Numbered from the stretch's first letter, positions 17,884 to 27,492 are shown. The stretch: 64,000 nucleotides of DNA from Cyanocohniella sp. LLY (GCA_022241785.1 JAKOMP010000021.1:1-64000); one strand, 5' to 3'. The notes: generated by a model from the sequence alone, not told the origin. A program made the numbers and translations.

Positions 17884-20800
17884 ATGCATCGTATAAGTGC
17901 CACATCAGGCGGATGGAATCAGCCAGAAAATTTAATTTTTATTGAACAAACTCCGGCTCCTTTTGTGTTTATTACTGCTGCTGATACTGACATTCAAACC
18001 CTAACAGCAGCAGTCCCCAAATTACCTGCAAAATTTCCCGCATTAAGAGTTGCCAACTTATTGCAGTTGCAGCAACAAATAAGTATAGATTCCTACGGCG
18101 AGCAAGTTTTAGAACATGCCCAGGTAATTATTTTGCGCCTCCTAGGAGGACGTTCCTACTGGGCTTACGGCTTAGAAGTCGTACAGGAAATTGTGCAACG
18201 TCAGGGTACAACCCTTATTGTAATGCCTGGGGACGATGGACTTGATCCAGAATTAATTTCTCAGTCTACCTTACCGTTGGGTGTTGTTAATCAACTATTA
18301 CAATATTTCAGCGAAGGCGGAGTGGAAAATATTGTTAACGCCCTCAAATTTGTCTCAGATACTTGCTTAGGTACTGCGTTTAATTTTCTACCACCGCAAG
18401 GCGTTCCGCGTGTCGGGTTATATGGGGATTGGAGACTGGAGGACAAGAACAACAATACTTCCTCATCCCCCTACTCCCTACTCCCATTCGGCTACGCTCA
18501 CGGCAAGCCTACTCCCTACTCCCTCCTTCCAAAAGTTGGTATTCTCTTCTACCGCGCTCATTATCTATCGGGCAATACTAAGGTAATTGATGCTTTATGT
18601 GCAGCTTTAGTACAACGCAATTTACAACCTGTGCCGTTGTTTGTTTCTTCATTGCGTGATCCCGATGTGCAAGCAGAATTAAATGAATTTTTTCAACCGA
18701 AAGACTCGGAGCAAATTGGTGTATTACTAAATACCACGAGTTTTTCTCTGGCGCGATTGGAAGCAGAAGCACCCCAGATCGACTTGTGGCAAAAATTAGA
18801 TGTGCCAGTTTTACAAGTAATTCTCAGTGGCGGTGGTGTGGAACAGTGGGAAGCCCAATCACAAGGGCTTTCTCCCCGCGATATAGCCATGAATGTGGCA
18901 CTACCTGAGGTCGATGGGCGAATTATTACTCGCGCTGTGTCTTTTAAAACCGTACAAACCCGAAATCCTGCCTTAGAGACAGATGTGGTAGTTTATGAAC
19001 CAGTAAGCGATCGCATTGAGTTTGTCGCGCAATTAGCAGCCAATTGGGTACGCCTGCGCTCAAAGCCACCCCAAGAACGGCGTATTGCCTTGATTTTGGC
19101 AAATTACCCCAATCGTAATGGCAGGCTAGCTAATGGTGTGGGACTGGATACGCCAGCTAGTTGTGTGGAAATAATTAAGGCTTTACAGGCAGCTGGGTAT
19201 TTGGTAGAAAATGCCCCTAATCATGGAGATGAATTAATTCAACGTCTGACTGATGGTGTGACTAATGACCCAGAAGGTAGGGAATTGCGCCCAGTGCAGC
19301 AAAGTTTAGCTGCTGAGGCGTATCAAGAGTATTTTGCTAGTTTACCGGAAGTTGTACGGCAAGCAATTAGTGAAAGATGGGCTAACCACAGAGGCGCAGA
19401 GAACACAGAGGAGGAAAATAAGTATAACTCCCCCCTGCCCCCTGCCTCTTCTCCCCCACTCCCTATTCCTGGGATTCAACTTGGTAACGTCTTTGTAGGC
19501 ATTCAGCCCTCACGGGGCTATGATATTGACCCTAGTTTGAATTATCATGCGCCAGATTTGGTACCAACTCATGATTATTTAGCTTTTTATCATTGGGTGA
19601 GGTCAAGTTTTGGGGCTGATGCGGTTGTGCATGTGGGGAAACATGGGAATTTAGAATGGCTACCTGGTAAAAGTGTAGCTTTATCTAGTACTTGTTATCC
19701 AGAAGTTGCGTTGGGGCCAGTTCCTCACCTTTATCCGTTTATTGTTAATGACCCAGGTGAAGGTTCACAAGCCAAACGTCGCGCCCAAGCGGTGATTTTA
19801 GATCACCTCACACCCCCCATGACTCGTGCTGAACTTTATGGTGCGCTGCAACAATTAGAAAATTTAGTTGATGAATATTACGAAGCGGAAAGTTTAGATC
19901 CTTCACGTTTACCAGCAATCCGCGATCGCATTCAAGAATTGGTCATCGCTGAAAATCTTCACAAAGATTTAGGGATTCAAGATGCAACCGATATTTTAAA
20001 GTTTGAATCTTTAATTTTGAATTTCATCGGCGGCTATCTTTGTGAATTAAAAGAAGCTCAAATTCGTGATGGGTTACATATTTTTGGGCAATGTCCCCAA
20101 GGACGACAACTGCGAGATTTAATTGTGGCGATCGCCCGCATCCCCAATCGCTACTCTATAGGTATTACCCGCGCCATAACTGAAGAATGGGGTTTAGACT
20201 TCGACCCCCTCACAACAGACTTCAGCACTCAGTTATCAGAAATTGATCAGCAAATTTTAGCCACCAAAACCCCAAACCCCTGTCGCACCATCGGTGACGC
20301 CGTAGAAATCCTCGAAGAACACGCAGCCCATCTCATAGAACAATTCCTAACTTCCTCATCCCCCCCACTCCCCACTCCCCACTCCCAACTCCCCACCACT
20401 CTTGACTGGATTAACACTAAACTCCTCCCCGCCTTACAACAAACCCACCAAGAAATCACCAACTTACTCCACGGACTTGATGGTAAATACATTCCCAGTG
20501 GCCCTTCTGGCGCACCCACACGCGGCCGCCCGGAGGTCTTACCCACAGGGAAAAACTTTTATTCAGTGGATATTCGCGCCATCCCCACAGAAACGGCTTG
20601 GGATATAGGCAGAAAAGCGGCGGAAAACTTAATTGAGTGCTATACCCAAGAAAACGGTGAATATCCCCAAACATTGGGTTTATCTGTGTGGGGAACTGCC
20701 ACAATGCGGACTGGCGGTGATGATATTGCCGAAGCTTTGGCGTTAATGGGTGTACGACCTGTTTGGGATGGTGCGGCTAGGCGGGTTGTAGATTTTGAAA

Positions 20801-21774
20801 TTTTACCTTTGAGTATTTTGGGACGACCCCGTGTAGATGTCACTTTGCGAATTTCTGGATTCTTTCGGGATGCCTTTCCTAACTTAATCGATTTATTTGA
20901 GCAAGCTGTAGCAGCCGTAGCAGCACTGGATGAATCCCCGGAGTATAATCCCCTGGCAGCACAAGTAAACCAAGATATTAATTCATGGGTGCAACAAGGT
21001 TTGTCTGTGGAAGCAGCGGTGGTGCGATCGCAATATCGGGTTTTTGGTTCTCAACCGGGTGCTTATGGTGCCGGGCTGCAAGGTTTAATGGAGTCACAAA
21101 ATTGGACAGATGATCAGGATTTAGCACGTGCTTATATCAATTGGAGTTGCTACGCTTACACCACCGCTGACCCTGACGACAAAGGGGGATTAGTGGGAAT
21201 TTCTGCGCCCGAAGCTTTTAAACAGCGTTTAACACAAATGCAAATTGTCTTACATAACCAAGACAACCGGGAACATGATTTGCTCGATTCCGATGATTAT
21301 TATCAATTTCAGGGTGGTTTAACCGCAGCCGTGCGGTCGCTTCAGGGAAAAAACCCCCAAACTTATTTTGGTGATAATTCTATTCCTGCTCAACCACGTG
21401 TGCGTCAGCTGAAAGCCGAAATTGCTAGGGTGTATCGCTCTCGTGTAGTTAACCCCAAGTGGATTGAAGGAATGATGCGCCACGGTTACAAAGGTGCATT
21501 TGAAATGGCCGCCACAGTAGATTATTTATTTGCCTACGATGCTACAGCTCAATGTGTGGAAGACCACATGTATGAGGGTATCGCCCAGGCCTATGTATTT
21601 GATCCCCTTGTCTGTGACTTTATCCAGGATAAAAATCCCTGGGCATTACGTGATATTGCTGAAAAATTATTAGAAGCACACCAGCGCAATTTATGGCAGG
21701 ATGTAAATATACAGACATTAGAAAATTTGCGAAATCTCGTACATCAAGCTGAAGCGACCATTGAAGAAAAATAA
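17884..21774 (+). CDS. cobN: Cobaltochelatase subunit CobN with in-frame insertions
   Basis: The 1296-residue protein is the large subunit that inserts Co(II) into hydrogenobyrinate a,c-diamide or a related corrin precursor. Visible CobN/ChlH-family landmarks include QTPAPFVFITAADTDIQTL near the start, RLLGGRSYWAYGLEVVQE (about 81-98), VHVGKHGNLEWLPGKS (about 583-598), GPSGAPTRGRPEVLPTGKNF and WGTATMRTGGDDIAEALALMG. The start and architecture fit CobN, not the Mg-chelatase ChlH, which begins differently. Three Pro/Ser-rich stretches (DNA 18467-18531, 19384-19469, 20352-20397) look like inserted repeat DNA that kept the frame. The gene is followed after 18 bp by a peptidoglycan-binding protein gene. 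No cobalamin riboswitch is visible in the 85-bp upstream gap. Confidence 0.92.
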   Translation: MHRISATSGGWNQPENLIFIEQTPAPFVFITAADTDIQTLTAAVPKLPAKFPALRVANLLQLQQQISIDSYGEQVLEHAQVIILRLLGGRSYWAYGLEVVQEIVQRQGTTLIVMPGDDGLDPELISQSTLPLGVVNQLLQYFSEGGVENIVNALKFVSDTCLGTAFNFLPPQGVPRVGLYGDWRLEDKNNNTSSSPYSLLPFGYAHGKPTPYSLLPKVGILFYRAHYLSGNTKVIDALCAALVQRNLQPVPLFVSSLRDPDVQAELNEFFQPKDSEQIGVLLNTTSFSLARLEAEAPQIDLWQKLDVPVLQVILSGGGVEQWEAQSQGLSPRDIAMNVALPEVDGRIITRAVSFKTVQTRNPALETDVVVYEPVSDRIEFVAQLAANWVRLRSKPPQERRIALILANYPNRNGRLANGVGLDTPASCVEIIKALQAAGYLVENAPNHGDELIQRLTDGVTNDPEGRELRPVQQSLAAEAYQEYFASLPEVVRQAISERWANHRGAENTEEENKYNSPLPPASSPPLPIPGIQLGNVFVGIQPSRGYDIDPSLNYHAPDLVPTHDYLAFYHWVRSSFGADAVVHVGKHGNLEWLPGKSVALSSTCYPEVALGPVPHLYPFIVNDPGEGSQAKRRAQAVILDHLTPPMTRAELYGALQQLENLVDEYYEAESLDPSRLPAIRDRIQELVIAENLHKDLGIQDATDILKFESLILNFIGGYLCELKEAQIRDGLHIFGQCPQGRQLRDLIVAIARIPNRYSIGITRAITEEWGLDFDPLTTDFSTQLSEIDQQILATKTPNPCRTIGDAVEILEEHAAHLIEQFLTSSSPPLPTPHSQLPTTLDWINTKLLPALQQTHQEITNLLHGLDGKYIPSGPSGAPTRGRPEVLPTGKNFYSVDIRAIPTETAWDIGRKAAENLIECYTQENGEYPQTLGLSVWGTATMRTGGDDIAEALALMGVRPVWDGAARRVVDFEILPLSILGRPRVDVTLRISGFFRDAFPNLIDLFEQAVAAVAALDESPEYNPLAAQVNQDINSWVQQGLSVEAAVVRSQYRVFGSQPGAYGAGLQGLMESQNWTDDQDLARAYINWSCYAYTTADPDDKGGLVGISAPEAFKQRLTQMQIVLHNQDNREHDLLDSDDYYQFQGGLTAAVRSLQGKNPQTYFGDNSIPAQPRVRQLKAEIARVYRSRVVNPKWIEGMMRHGYKGAFEMAATVDYLFAYDATAQCVEDHMYEGIAQAYVFDPLVCDFIQDKNPWALRDIAEKLLEAHQRNLWQDVNIQTLENLRNLVHQAEATIEEK
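18467..18531. repeat. Repeat insertion 1 inside cobN
   Basis: Within the coding frame the DNA reads as TACTCCC-type heptamers, then a short GCTACGCTCACGGCAAGCC phrase common in Nostoc intergenic DNA, then heptamers again. It adds roughly 20-30 residues rich in Ser, Pro, Tyr and Leu (SSSPYSLLP ... PTPYSLLP) between conserved CobN segments. Confidence 0.75.
19384..19469. repeat. Repeat insertion 2 inside cobN
   Basis: The in-frame segment starts with ACCACAGAGGCGCAGAG, a phrase I recognise as a common interspersed repeat of Nostoc intergenic regions, and continues into CCCCCTGCC / CTCCC heptamer-like DNA. It encodes a low-complexity, first acidic then Pro-rich linker (NHRGAENTEEEN, then PLPPASSPPLP). 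Confidence 0.75.
20352..20397. repeat. Repeat insertion 3 inside cobN
   Basis: A run of CCCCACT heptamers inside the frame encodes SSSPPLPTPHSQLPTT. It resembles the intergenic CTCCC heptamer repeat at 15,866, in the same coding-strand orientation as insertion 1. Confidence 0.72.
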
Positions 21775-21792
21775 TTGGTGTAGGAAAAACAT

Positions 21793-23106
21793 ATGGACAA
21801 CCTTGCGTATTTCCACTTAGCTGACGCCTATGAAGACAGCGCATCCAGTGATTTGGTATCTCTCAGTTCTTTATTAACCAAAGCATCTGCACCAGACTGG
21901 AAGCGTCTTTCTAGTAGAGCCTGGAAGCACATGTTGCCCCTAGCTCTAACTTTGGCTATTCTTGGTTCCGTCAGCAGCGTTTTGGCACTAGAACGAGGTG
22001 ATCAAGGCCCTTCTGTCAGGAGTCTGCAACAAAAGTTGCAACAAGCCGGCTTTTATCAATCTCCCATTACCCAAATTTATGACTTCCCAACGGAAGATGC
22101 TGTACGGCGCTTCCAACAAGCCAATGGTTTACCAGTTGATGGCATTGTCGGGCCTAGCACACGCCAAAAATTAGAAAATTGGCAGCCACAACAGACGAAT
22201 AATCAAACTCCAAGACCGAGTACTGCGAATACACCAGTACCCGCCATCAATACTACTAGTCCCCAACCGCCCAGAATCAGTACTGCTAGTACACCTGTTC
22301 CACCAGTCACTCTGAGCAATCTACAACCGCCAAAACCCACTCCTGCTAGTACACCATTTGAGACAATTAACACTACCAGTACACCAGCCCCAAGACCACC
22401 CAGTACTGCTAGTACACCAACTCAAATCAATAGCATGGTCAGGACTCAAAATAAACGCCGCAATCCCAACCTGTTAGTCAGAGGCGATGAAGGTGAAGAA
22501 GTCAGGGTCTTACAACAACAGTTGCAAGTGGCAGGTTTTTATTTTGGTAACGCCACAGGAGTATTTGGCCCCATTACCGAAGAAGCAGTCAGGCGGTTCC
22601 AAGCAGCTTACAATTTAGGTGTTGATGGCGTTGTTGGCCCAGCAACTGTAGGCAAATTACCTCCTGTTGGTGTTGGCGGTGAAGCCCCTACTATGGCGGC
22701 TAGACCCACAGCTACAACTAATAGAGATAACCTGACTATAGGCGATCGCGGCGAAGCAGTCAGACTGCTGCAAGAACATTTGATTCGCGCCGGATATCTG
22801 CAAGGAACGCCAAATGGCTACTTTGGTTCCTATACTGCGGATGCTGTCCGTCGATTTCAGGCAGCTAATTACTTGGCCGCCAGTGGTATCGCTGGCCCCA
22901 CTACCAGAGCTAAGTTATACGAAGTAATTAATACCGCTCCCAAGAGTGATTTCAGTGTCCTGGAAATTCAAAGACGATTACAAGAAAAGGGTTTTTATAA
23001 AGGTAATCTCAACGGTGTCATGGCAGATGATACCAGAAGAGCAATTCAGCAAGCCCAGGAATTTTATGGCATCAGTCTCAGTGATATCAGAAGCGGACGC
23101 TTTTAG
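21793..23106 (+). CDS. Multi-repeat peptidoglycan-binding protein (alr1690-like)
   Basis: The 437-residue protein has a cytoplasmic N-terminus of about 45 residues, a hydrophobic segment (about 49-65, MLPLALTLAILGSVSSVLAL) and four PG_binding_1 units: about 67-125 (GDQGPSVRSLQQKLQQAGFY ... GIVGPSTRQKL), 225-285, 310-370 and a weaker one at 385-437. A Pro/Thr/Ser-rich linker with ASTP repeats separates units 1 and 2. It should anchor to the cell wall from the cytoplasmic membrane. It follows cobN by 18 bp and converges on furA. In Anabaena PCC 7120 the gene in this place (alr1690) is reported to be transcribed into an antisense RNA covering furA; the same layout is present here. Confidence 0.88.
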   Translation: MDNLAYFHLADAYEDSASSDLVSLSSLLTKASAPDWKRLSSRAWKHMLPLALTLAILGSVSSVLALERGDQGPSVRSLQQKLQQAGFYQSPITQIYDFPTEDAVRRFQQANGLPVDGIVGPSTRQKLENWQPQQTNNQTPRPSTANTPVPAINTTSPQPPRISTASTPVPPVTLSNLQPPKPTPASTPFETINTTSTPAPRPPSTASTPTQINSMVRTQNKRRNPNLLVRGDEGEEVRVLQQQLQVAGFYFGNATGVFGPITEEAVRRFQAAYNLGVDGVVGPATVGKLPPVGVGGEAPTMAARPTATTNRDNLTIGDRGEAVRLLQEHLIRAGYLQGTPNGYFGSYTADAVRRFQAANYLAASGIAGPTTRAKLYEVINTAPKSDFSVLEIQRRLQEKGFYKGNLNGVMADDTRRAIQQAQEFYGISLSDIRSGRF

Positions 23107-23156
23107 CATCCGCTGAGATCTTGTCATTATGAGTTCTTATCAGGTTACTTACCTCC

Positions 23157-23199
23157 GATAACAGCGAATTATAAATGGGAATAACTTCGCCTTGTTATC
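23157..23199. other. Inverted repeat between convergent genes
   Basis: A 12-bp stem (GATAACA-GCGAA at 23157-23168 with TTCGC-CT-TGTTATC at 23186-23199) has a 2-nt bulge and a 17-nt loop. It lies between the peptidoglycan-binding gene and furA. No T-run follows on either strand, so it is a weak candidate for intrinsic termination. Confidence 0.5.
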
Positions 23200-23210
23200 T
23201 CACCCAGGTG

Positions 23211-23666
23211 CTATAACGGCATCAGCGCCCGTTGGCACTTGGGACAGACTGCGTGGATGGTCATTTGACAATCCAACAGGTGAAACCCTTCTTTTTGGGC
23301 TGTCTTAGCCCCAATTTTTAAAATAGAGTCGTTTTTGAACTCAATAGTGGCGTTGCACTTAACACAAATTAAGTGATGGTGATGATGGGGATAGGGCTGG
23401 TTAATTTCATAATGCTTATGCCCTTCTCCCAATTCTAATTCCCGCAAAATCCCCATACGCGCCATCAATTTCAACGTCCGATAGATAGTTGAAAGACTAA
23501 TGCCTTCGCCTTCACCTTCTAGTCGATGATAAAGATCCTCGGCACTAAGGTGTTCACCTTGCGGAAGTTCTTGAAAAATATGTAAAATTGTTTCGCGTTG
23601 GGGAGTTAAACGCCAACCTCTTTCGTTTAGTTCTGCCTTGAGTGAAGTAGATGTGTAAGCCGTCAT
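23211..23666 (-). CDS. furA: Ferric uptake regulator FurA
   Basis: From the ATG at 23666 the protein has 151 residues, the length of Anabaena FurA; an upstream TTG would add six. It has a winged helix (SLSTIYRTLKLMARMGIL as recognition region) and a His-rich metal site (PHHHHHLICVKC). There are two CxxC motifs, Cys101-Cys104 and Cys141-Cys144, plus Cys133 in LLDCQ, the cysteine set described for Anabaena FurA. FurA is the Fe(II)-dependent global repressor of iron uptake genes, also responsive to heme and redox state. The 279-bp gap before sigC holds its promoter. Its position next to sigC and the convergent cell-wall gene supports orthology with FurA over the zinc (Zur) or peroxide (PerR) paralogues. 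Confidence 0.93.
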   Translation of the reverse strand: MTAYTSTSLKAELNERGWRLTPQRETILHIFQELPQGEHLSAEDLYHRLEGEGEGISLSTIYRTLKLMARMGILRELELGEGHKHYEINQPYPHHHHHLICVKCNATIEFKNDSILKIGAKTAQKEGFHLLDCQMTIHAVCPKCQRALMPL

Positions 23667-23945
23667 ACTAATTTTTCTCAACAAAGCCTATTAGTTGAGA
23701 ATATAACAAATTTTCCGAGCAATTTGCAACAATCGTAGCTTATTGCAAACATTTACTAAATATTCCCGAAGAGATTAGTTGTCAAATAACCAATCTATTA
23801 CGATTACGAATTATTAAGTATCTAGTCATTTGCCAGTAGAGGCGACGCAGAACTTGTGTATGTCAATTTAACTTTCCAGGGTTTTTGCTAAAGTTGACAT
23901 CCATAAGTTATGTTTTGCCCCTACCTTCTGACAATTGACTCATAA

Positions 23946-25196
23946 CTAACTTAGGGATTCCAAATAATCGCGGATGAGATTGCGACGCTTGGGTTGACGT
24001 AGCTTTTGCAAAGCTTTGGATTCAATTTGACGCACTCTTTCTCTTGACAAGTCAAGAGCGCGGCCAATTTCTGCCAACGAGTAAGGATGACCATCTGCCA
24101 AACCAAAGCGCATGAGAATTACATCACGCTCACGGCTAGTTAAATCTGATAACAGACTGTGCAAGTCTCTTTGTAAAGATTCTCGCATTAACATTTCTTC
24201 TGGGGTCACACTGTCAGTTTCCAGTAATTCCCCTAACTCGGTGTCTTTATCTTTACCTACCTTAGTTTCCAAAGACACGGAACGTGGTACTCTCAGCAAC
24301 ACTTCCCGGACTTGGGTAGGTGTCATTTCTAACTCAATTGCTAGGTCTTCTAGAGTGGGGGTGCGACCTTTTTCTTGAGCAATTTTGCGTTGAGCTTTTT
24401 TAATTTTATTCAGCTTTTCTGTAATATGAACAGGTAGGCGAATTGTCCGGCTAGAAGTAGCGATCGCTCTGGTAATTCCTTGACGAATCCACCAATAAGC
24501 ATATGTACTAAAGCGATATCCCTTAGTCGGATCAAATTTTTCTACTGCTCGTTCTAAGCCGAGAGTTCCTTCTTGAACTAGATCTAATAATTCCAAACCG
24601 CGATTCTGATACTTTTTGGCAACAGACACTACCAAGCGTAGGTTTGCCTTGATCATGTGTTCTTTGGCCTGGAGTCCTTGGGACTGAACTTTTTCCAGTT
24701 CTTCTACTGTTAATTTGGCAATTTCTGCCCAACGACGCTTACCATCGGCTAAAGTTGGTTTGAGATCCGGCAGATTTATACCAGCGGTGGTAGCCCACCG
24801 TTCCAAAGACGGGCGGTGTCCCAGTTCAGATGTTAGACGCTCTTGAACTTCAATTAATCGGAGGTATGGTACAACTACTTCATCACCTTGCTTGGCAGCA
24901 TTGGCTAGCACAGTCCGCATCCGCAAGTAGCGTTGGACTTTTTGTGCTTCGGAAACTTCTTCGTCGCGCCCTAACAGCCGAACTCGCCCAATTTCCTGAA
25001 GATATAGACGTACCAGGTCTGTACTCCGACGGTTAGTATTCGCAGCAAAGTTGGCAGGGTCAACAGCAGCTATTTCCAACTCTTGGATATCATCTGCCGA
25101 CAACTCACCATCATCAATAATGAGTTCTGCGTCCAAAGCCTGGCGGGACTTTTGGGTATTAGATGCGGCATCTGCGTAAAAAGATGTTGCTGGCAT
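23946..25196 (-). CDS. sigC: Group 2 sigma factor SigC
   Basis: The 416-residue sigma-70 protein has region 1.2 (RSTDLVRLYLQEIGRVRLL), region 2 with the RpoD box (NLRLVVSVAKKYQNRGLELL, then KFDPTKGYRFSTYAYWWIRQ), region 3 and region 4 with the -35 helix-turn-helix (SLAEIGRALDLSRERVRQIE). It lacks the long region 1.1 of primary sigma factors, which places it in group 2. The ATG at 25196 (MPATSFYADAA) gives the length I recall for Anabaena SigC; an upstream TTG would add ten residues. SigC in Anabaena is linked to early heterocyst development and nitrogen or sulfur stress. It sits upstream of furA on the same strand, with a 279-bp gap. Confidence 0.88.
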   Translation of the reverse strand: MPATSFYADAASNTQKSRQALDAELIIDDGELSADDIQELEIAAVDPANFAANTNRRSTDLVRLYLQEIGRVRLLGRDEEVSEAQKVQRYLRMRTVLANAAKQGDEVVVPYLRLIEVQERLTSELGHRPSLERWATTAGINLPDLKPTLADGKRRWAEIAKLTVEELEKVQSQGLQAKEHMIKANLRLVVSVAKKYQNRGLELLDLVQEGTLGLERAVEKFDPTKGYRFSTYAYWWIRQGITRAIATSSRTIRLPVHITEKLNKIKKAQRKIAQEKGRTPTLEDLAIELEMTPTQVREVLLRVPRSVSLETKVGKDKDTELGELLETDSVTPEEMLMRESLQRDLHSLLSDLTSRERDVILMRFGLADGHPYSLAEIGRALDLSRERVRQIESKALQKLRQPKRRNLIRDYLESLS

Positions 25197-25647
25197 AGGG
25201 ATCGTCTCAATGGCTCCAGGTAACAATAGATTACGGTCAGCTAATTAACTGTTGCTATTGTTCCCGTGATTCAAGATGAACTAACACGGTTGAGGTTTCC
25301 AGTAAAGTTTTTTTATCAAAAAACATACTGGTTTGTTTTCAAACACTAATACTGAAATGTATCAGTCGCATGTTTGAATTGAACCAATAGCTATTCAAAT
25401 TTACAGATAGGCTTTAAATTACAAACTACCTAGTTAGCATTTCCACCTTGATAGATATTTAATGTGATATCGGTAATTTGTATAAACATATTTCAGTAAA
25501 AATCATGTTTATCGTTGGCTTAGTCATATCTACATGGGGATGAAAGTAATATCCTGACGATTTACTATTTTTTTTCTAGGGATTATTGAGGAATAATTAG
25601 AAGTGATCGAGTGTCTTAGATAAGTTGTCATCACGCAGAAAGCACGA
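25197..25647. promoter_or_regulatory. Upstream region of sigC
   Basis: The AT-rich stretch of about 450 bp separates gpsA from sigC, both on the minus strand. No gene, RNA or strong hairpin is visible. It is long for a same-strand gap and presumably carries the sigC promoters. I did not find a perfect NtcA box (GTA-N8-TAC) by eye. Confidence 0.45.
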
Positions 25648-26574
25648 TTAATAGTCGTATTCTGGCTTGATATCTCTTAACATCAGTTCCTCTAGTGCTT
25701 GTCGGGGTGTAACCTCACCTTGGAGTAAGCGATAAACTTGCTCGGTAATGGGGATAGTAATATTTTGCTGCTTGGCTCGTTGCATTAACACTTGACAAGT
25801 GTTGACACCTTCAGCGGTTCCTTGTAGATTTGCCAGAATTTCTGTGAGTGACAGACCACTAGCCATTTGGTAACCAACTTGGTAATTGCGACTCAGAGGA
25901 CTATTACAAGTTGCTAATAAATCTCCTAGACCCGATAAACCATAAAATGTTTCCGGTTTCGCACCCCAAGCATTGCCAATGCGAATGATTTCTGCAAGTC
26001 CACGGGTGACTAAAGCGGCTTTGGCGTTGGTTCCCAGATGTAAGCCATCACAAACACCTGCTGCGATCGCCATAATATTTTTTAATGTTCCCCCTAGTTC
26101 TACACCTATAGGATCAAGATTGGTATAGACGCGGAATCGTGGGGAAGAAAATACCAGTTGTACTAGTTCAGCCGCAGCCGTGTTGTGACTAGCTACTACG
26201 CTTGCAGCGGGTAACGACTTTTGAATTTCTTTAGATAAATTGGGCCCAGATAACACAACTACTGGATGATGGGGGAATGCTGTTTGCCAAATTTGTGAGG
26301 GTGTACAGGTAGTTTTGGCATCTAAGCCTTTTGTGGCTGTGACAAAAATTGTCTCTGGAGAAAGGGGGAAAGCCTGTACTTGCGAAGCTACATCGCTCAC
26401 CCCTTTCATCGAGATGGCAGACAAGATTATTTGGGTATCTTTTAGTACTGCTTCTAAAGTTGCTGATCCGCTCCGTGACCACAGACGCACCCGGTGACTA
26501 TTTTCAGTCGCCAAATCTGCTAGAGCTTTACCCCAAGCACCTGCACCCAGAATCGCTATGGTAGTTTCTTGCAC
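25648..26574 (-). CDS. gpsA: NAD(P)H glycerol-3-phosphate dehydrogenase
   Basis: The 308-residue enzyme reduces dihydroxyacetone phosphate to sn-glycerol-3-phosphate for phospholipid and glycolipid synthesis. Evidence is the Rossmann loop ILGAGAWGKALA (8-19), ATKGLD, and VVLSGPNLSKEI. The active-site region is ELGGTLKNIMAIAAGVCDGL with its catalytic Lys, followed by GLSGLGDLLATC and an EGVNTC turn. The length is slightly short of the usual 330. The start is a GTG. It lies 48 bp downstream of lipA on the same strand and is probably co-transcribed with it. Confidence 0.93.
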   Translation of the reverse strand: MQETTIAILGAGAWGKALADLATENSHRVRLWSRSGSATLEAVLKDTQIILSAISMKGVSDVASQVQAFPLSPETIFVTATKGLDAKTTCTPSQIWQTAFPHHPVVVLSGPNLSKEIQKSLPAASVVASHNTAAAELVQLVFSSPRFRVYTNLDPIGVELGGTLKNIMAIAAGVCDGLHLGTNAKAALVTRGLAEIIRIGNAWGAKPETFYGLSGLGDLLATCNSPLSRNYQVGYQMASGLSLTEILANLQGTAEGVNTCQVLMQRAKQQNITIPITEQVYRLLQGEVTPRQALEELMLRDIKPEYDY

Positions 26575-26622
26575 TGCTATCTATATATAACCACTCAAAA
26601 TCACTCACAACTGAACACTCAC

Positions 26623-27492
26623 CTAACGGGGGTAGCGTTGCATTAATTCCCTCACTTGCTCAGCATGATATGAACTGCGAGTTAATGGTGAGGAAACAAC
26701 TTGTAAAAAACCGATTTCTTCACCGAATGCTTGCCAAGCTGCAAATTGTTCTGGGGTGATAAAGTCATTAACTTGCAAGTGTTTTTGACTGGGTTGGAGA
26801 TATTGCCCAATGGTCAAAATGTCACAATCTACAGATCGTAAGTCTTGCATAACTTGGCGGATTTCGGCATCAGTTTCACTCAGCCCAACCATGATACCGG
26901 ATTTAGTATATACCCCAGGAGCCATTTCACGCGCTCGCTTGAGTAATTCTAGAGTGCGATCGTAGTTTCCTTGGGGCCGCACCCGCCGATATAAGCGAGG
27001 AACTGTTTCTGTGTTGTGGTTAAGTACTTCTGGCGCAGCTTGTAAAATAATTTCTAAAGCATTCCAGTTACCGCATAAATCAGGAATTAGTACCTCAATT
27101 GTGGTTTGAGGTGAAACGCTACGCACTGCTGTAATACACCGCACAAACTGAGAAGCACCACCATCAGGCAAGTCATCTCTGTTGACAGAAGTAATGACAA
27201 CATGATTAAGTTTCATGCGACGCACGGCTTCTGCCAATCGTGCCGGTTCGGTGGGGTCTAAAGCTTGGGGTTTTTTCTCAAAATCAATATCACAGTAAGG
27301 ACAGGCACGGGTACAAGCAGGGCCCATAATCAAAAACGTAGCAGTCCCCGCTTGAAAGCACTCGCCAATATTCGGACAGGACGCTTCCTCGCAAACTGTA
27401 TTGAGAGCTAAATCCCGCAAAATTTCTTTAACGTTACCAACGCGCTCCCACTGAGGCGCTTTTACTCGCAACCAGTCTGGCTTTACAGTCAC
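26623..27492 (-). CDS. lipA: Lipoyl synthase (radical SAM)
   Basis: The 289-residue protein inserts two sulfur atoms into octanoyl groups bound to E2 or GcvH proteins. Both [4Fe-4S] sites are present: the auxiliary cluster cysteines Cys34, Cys39 and Cys45 ([12 protein letters not shown]) and the radical-SAM motif Cys60-x3-Cys64-x2-Cys67 (CTRACPYC). The C-terminal [12 protein letters not shown] with its RSSY motif completes the auxiliary site. The start is a GTG. It leads the lipA-gpsA pair. Confidence 0.96.
   Translation of the reverse strand: MTVKPDWLRVKAPQWERVGNVKEILRDLALNTVCEEASCPNIGECFQAGTATFLIMGPACTRACPYCDIDFEKKPQALDPTEPARLAEAVRRMKLNHVVITSVNRDDLPDGGASQFVRCITAVRSVSPQTTIEVLIPDLCGNWNALEIILQAAPEVLNHNTETVPRLYRRVRPQGNYDRTLELLKRAREMAPGVYTKSGIMVGLSETDAEIRQVMQDLRSVDCDILTIGQYLQPSQKHLQVNDFITPEQFAAWQAFGEEIGFLQVVSSPLTRSSYHAEQVRELMQRYPR

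Larger units (their letters stand above)
23107..23690 (+). ncRNA. Predicted alpha-furA-type cis-antisense RNA (3' extension)
   Basis: This is a prediction from synteny. The plus-strand gene ending at 23106 converges on furA with only 104 bp between stops. The hairpin in the gap (23157-23199) has no U-tract, so read-through across furA is plausible. Published work on Anabaena PCC 7120 describes a dicistronic alr1690-alpha-furA transcript. The 3' boundary given here is nominal. Confidence 0.35.

Noticed and set aside
17884-21774. Mg-chelatase ChlH in place of CobN
   Set aside because: The N-terminus and spacing follow CobN. ChlH starts with a different conserved block and is about 1330 residues without these insertions.
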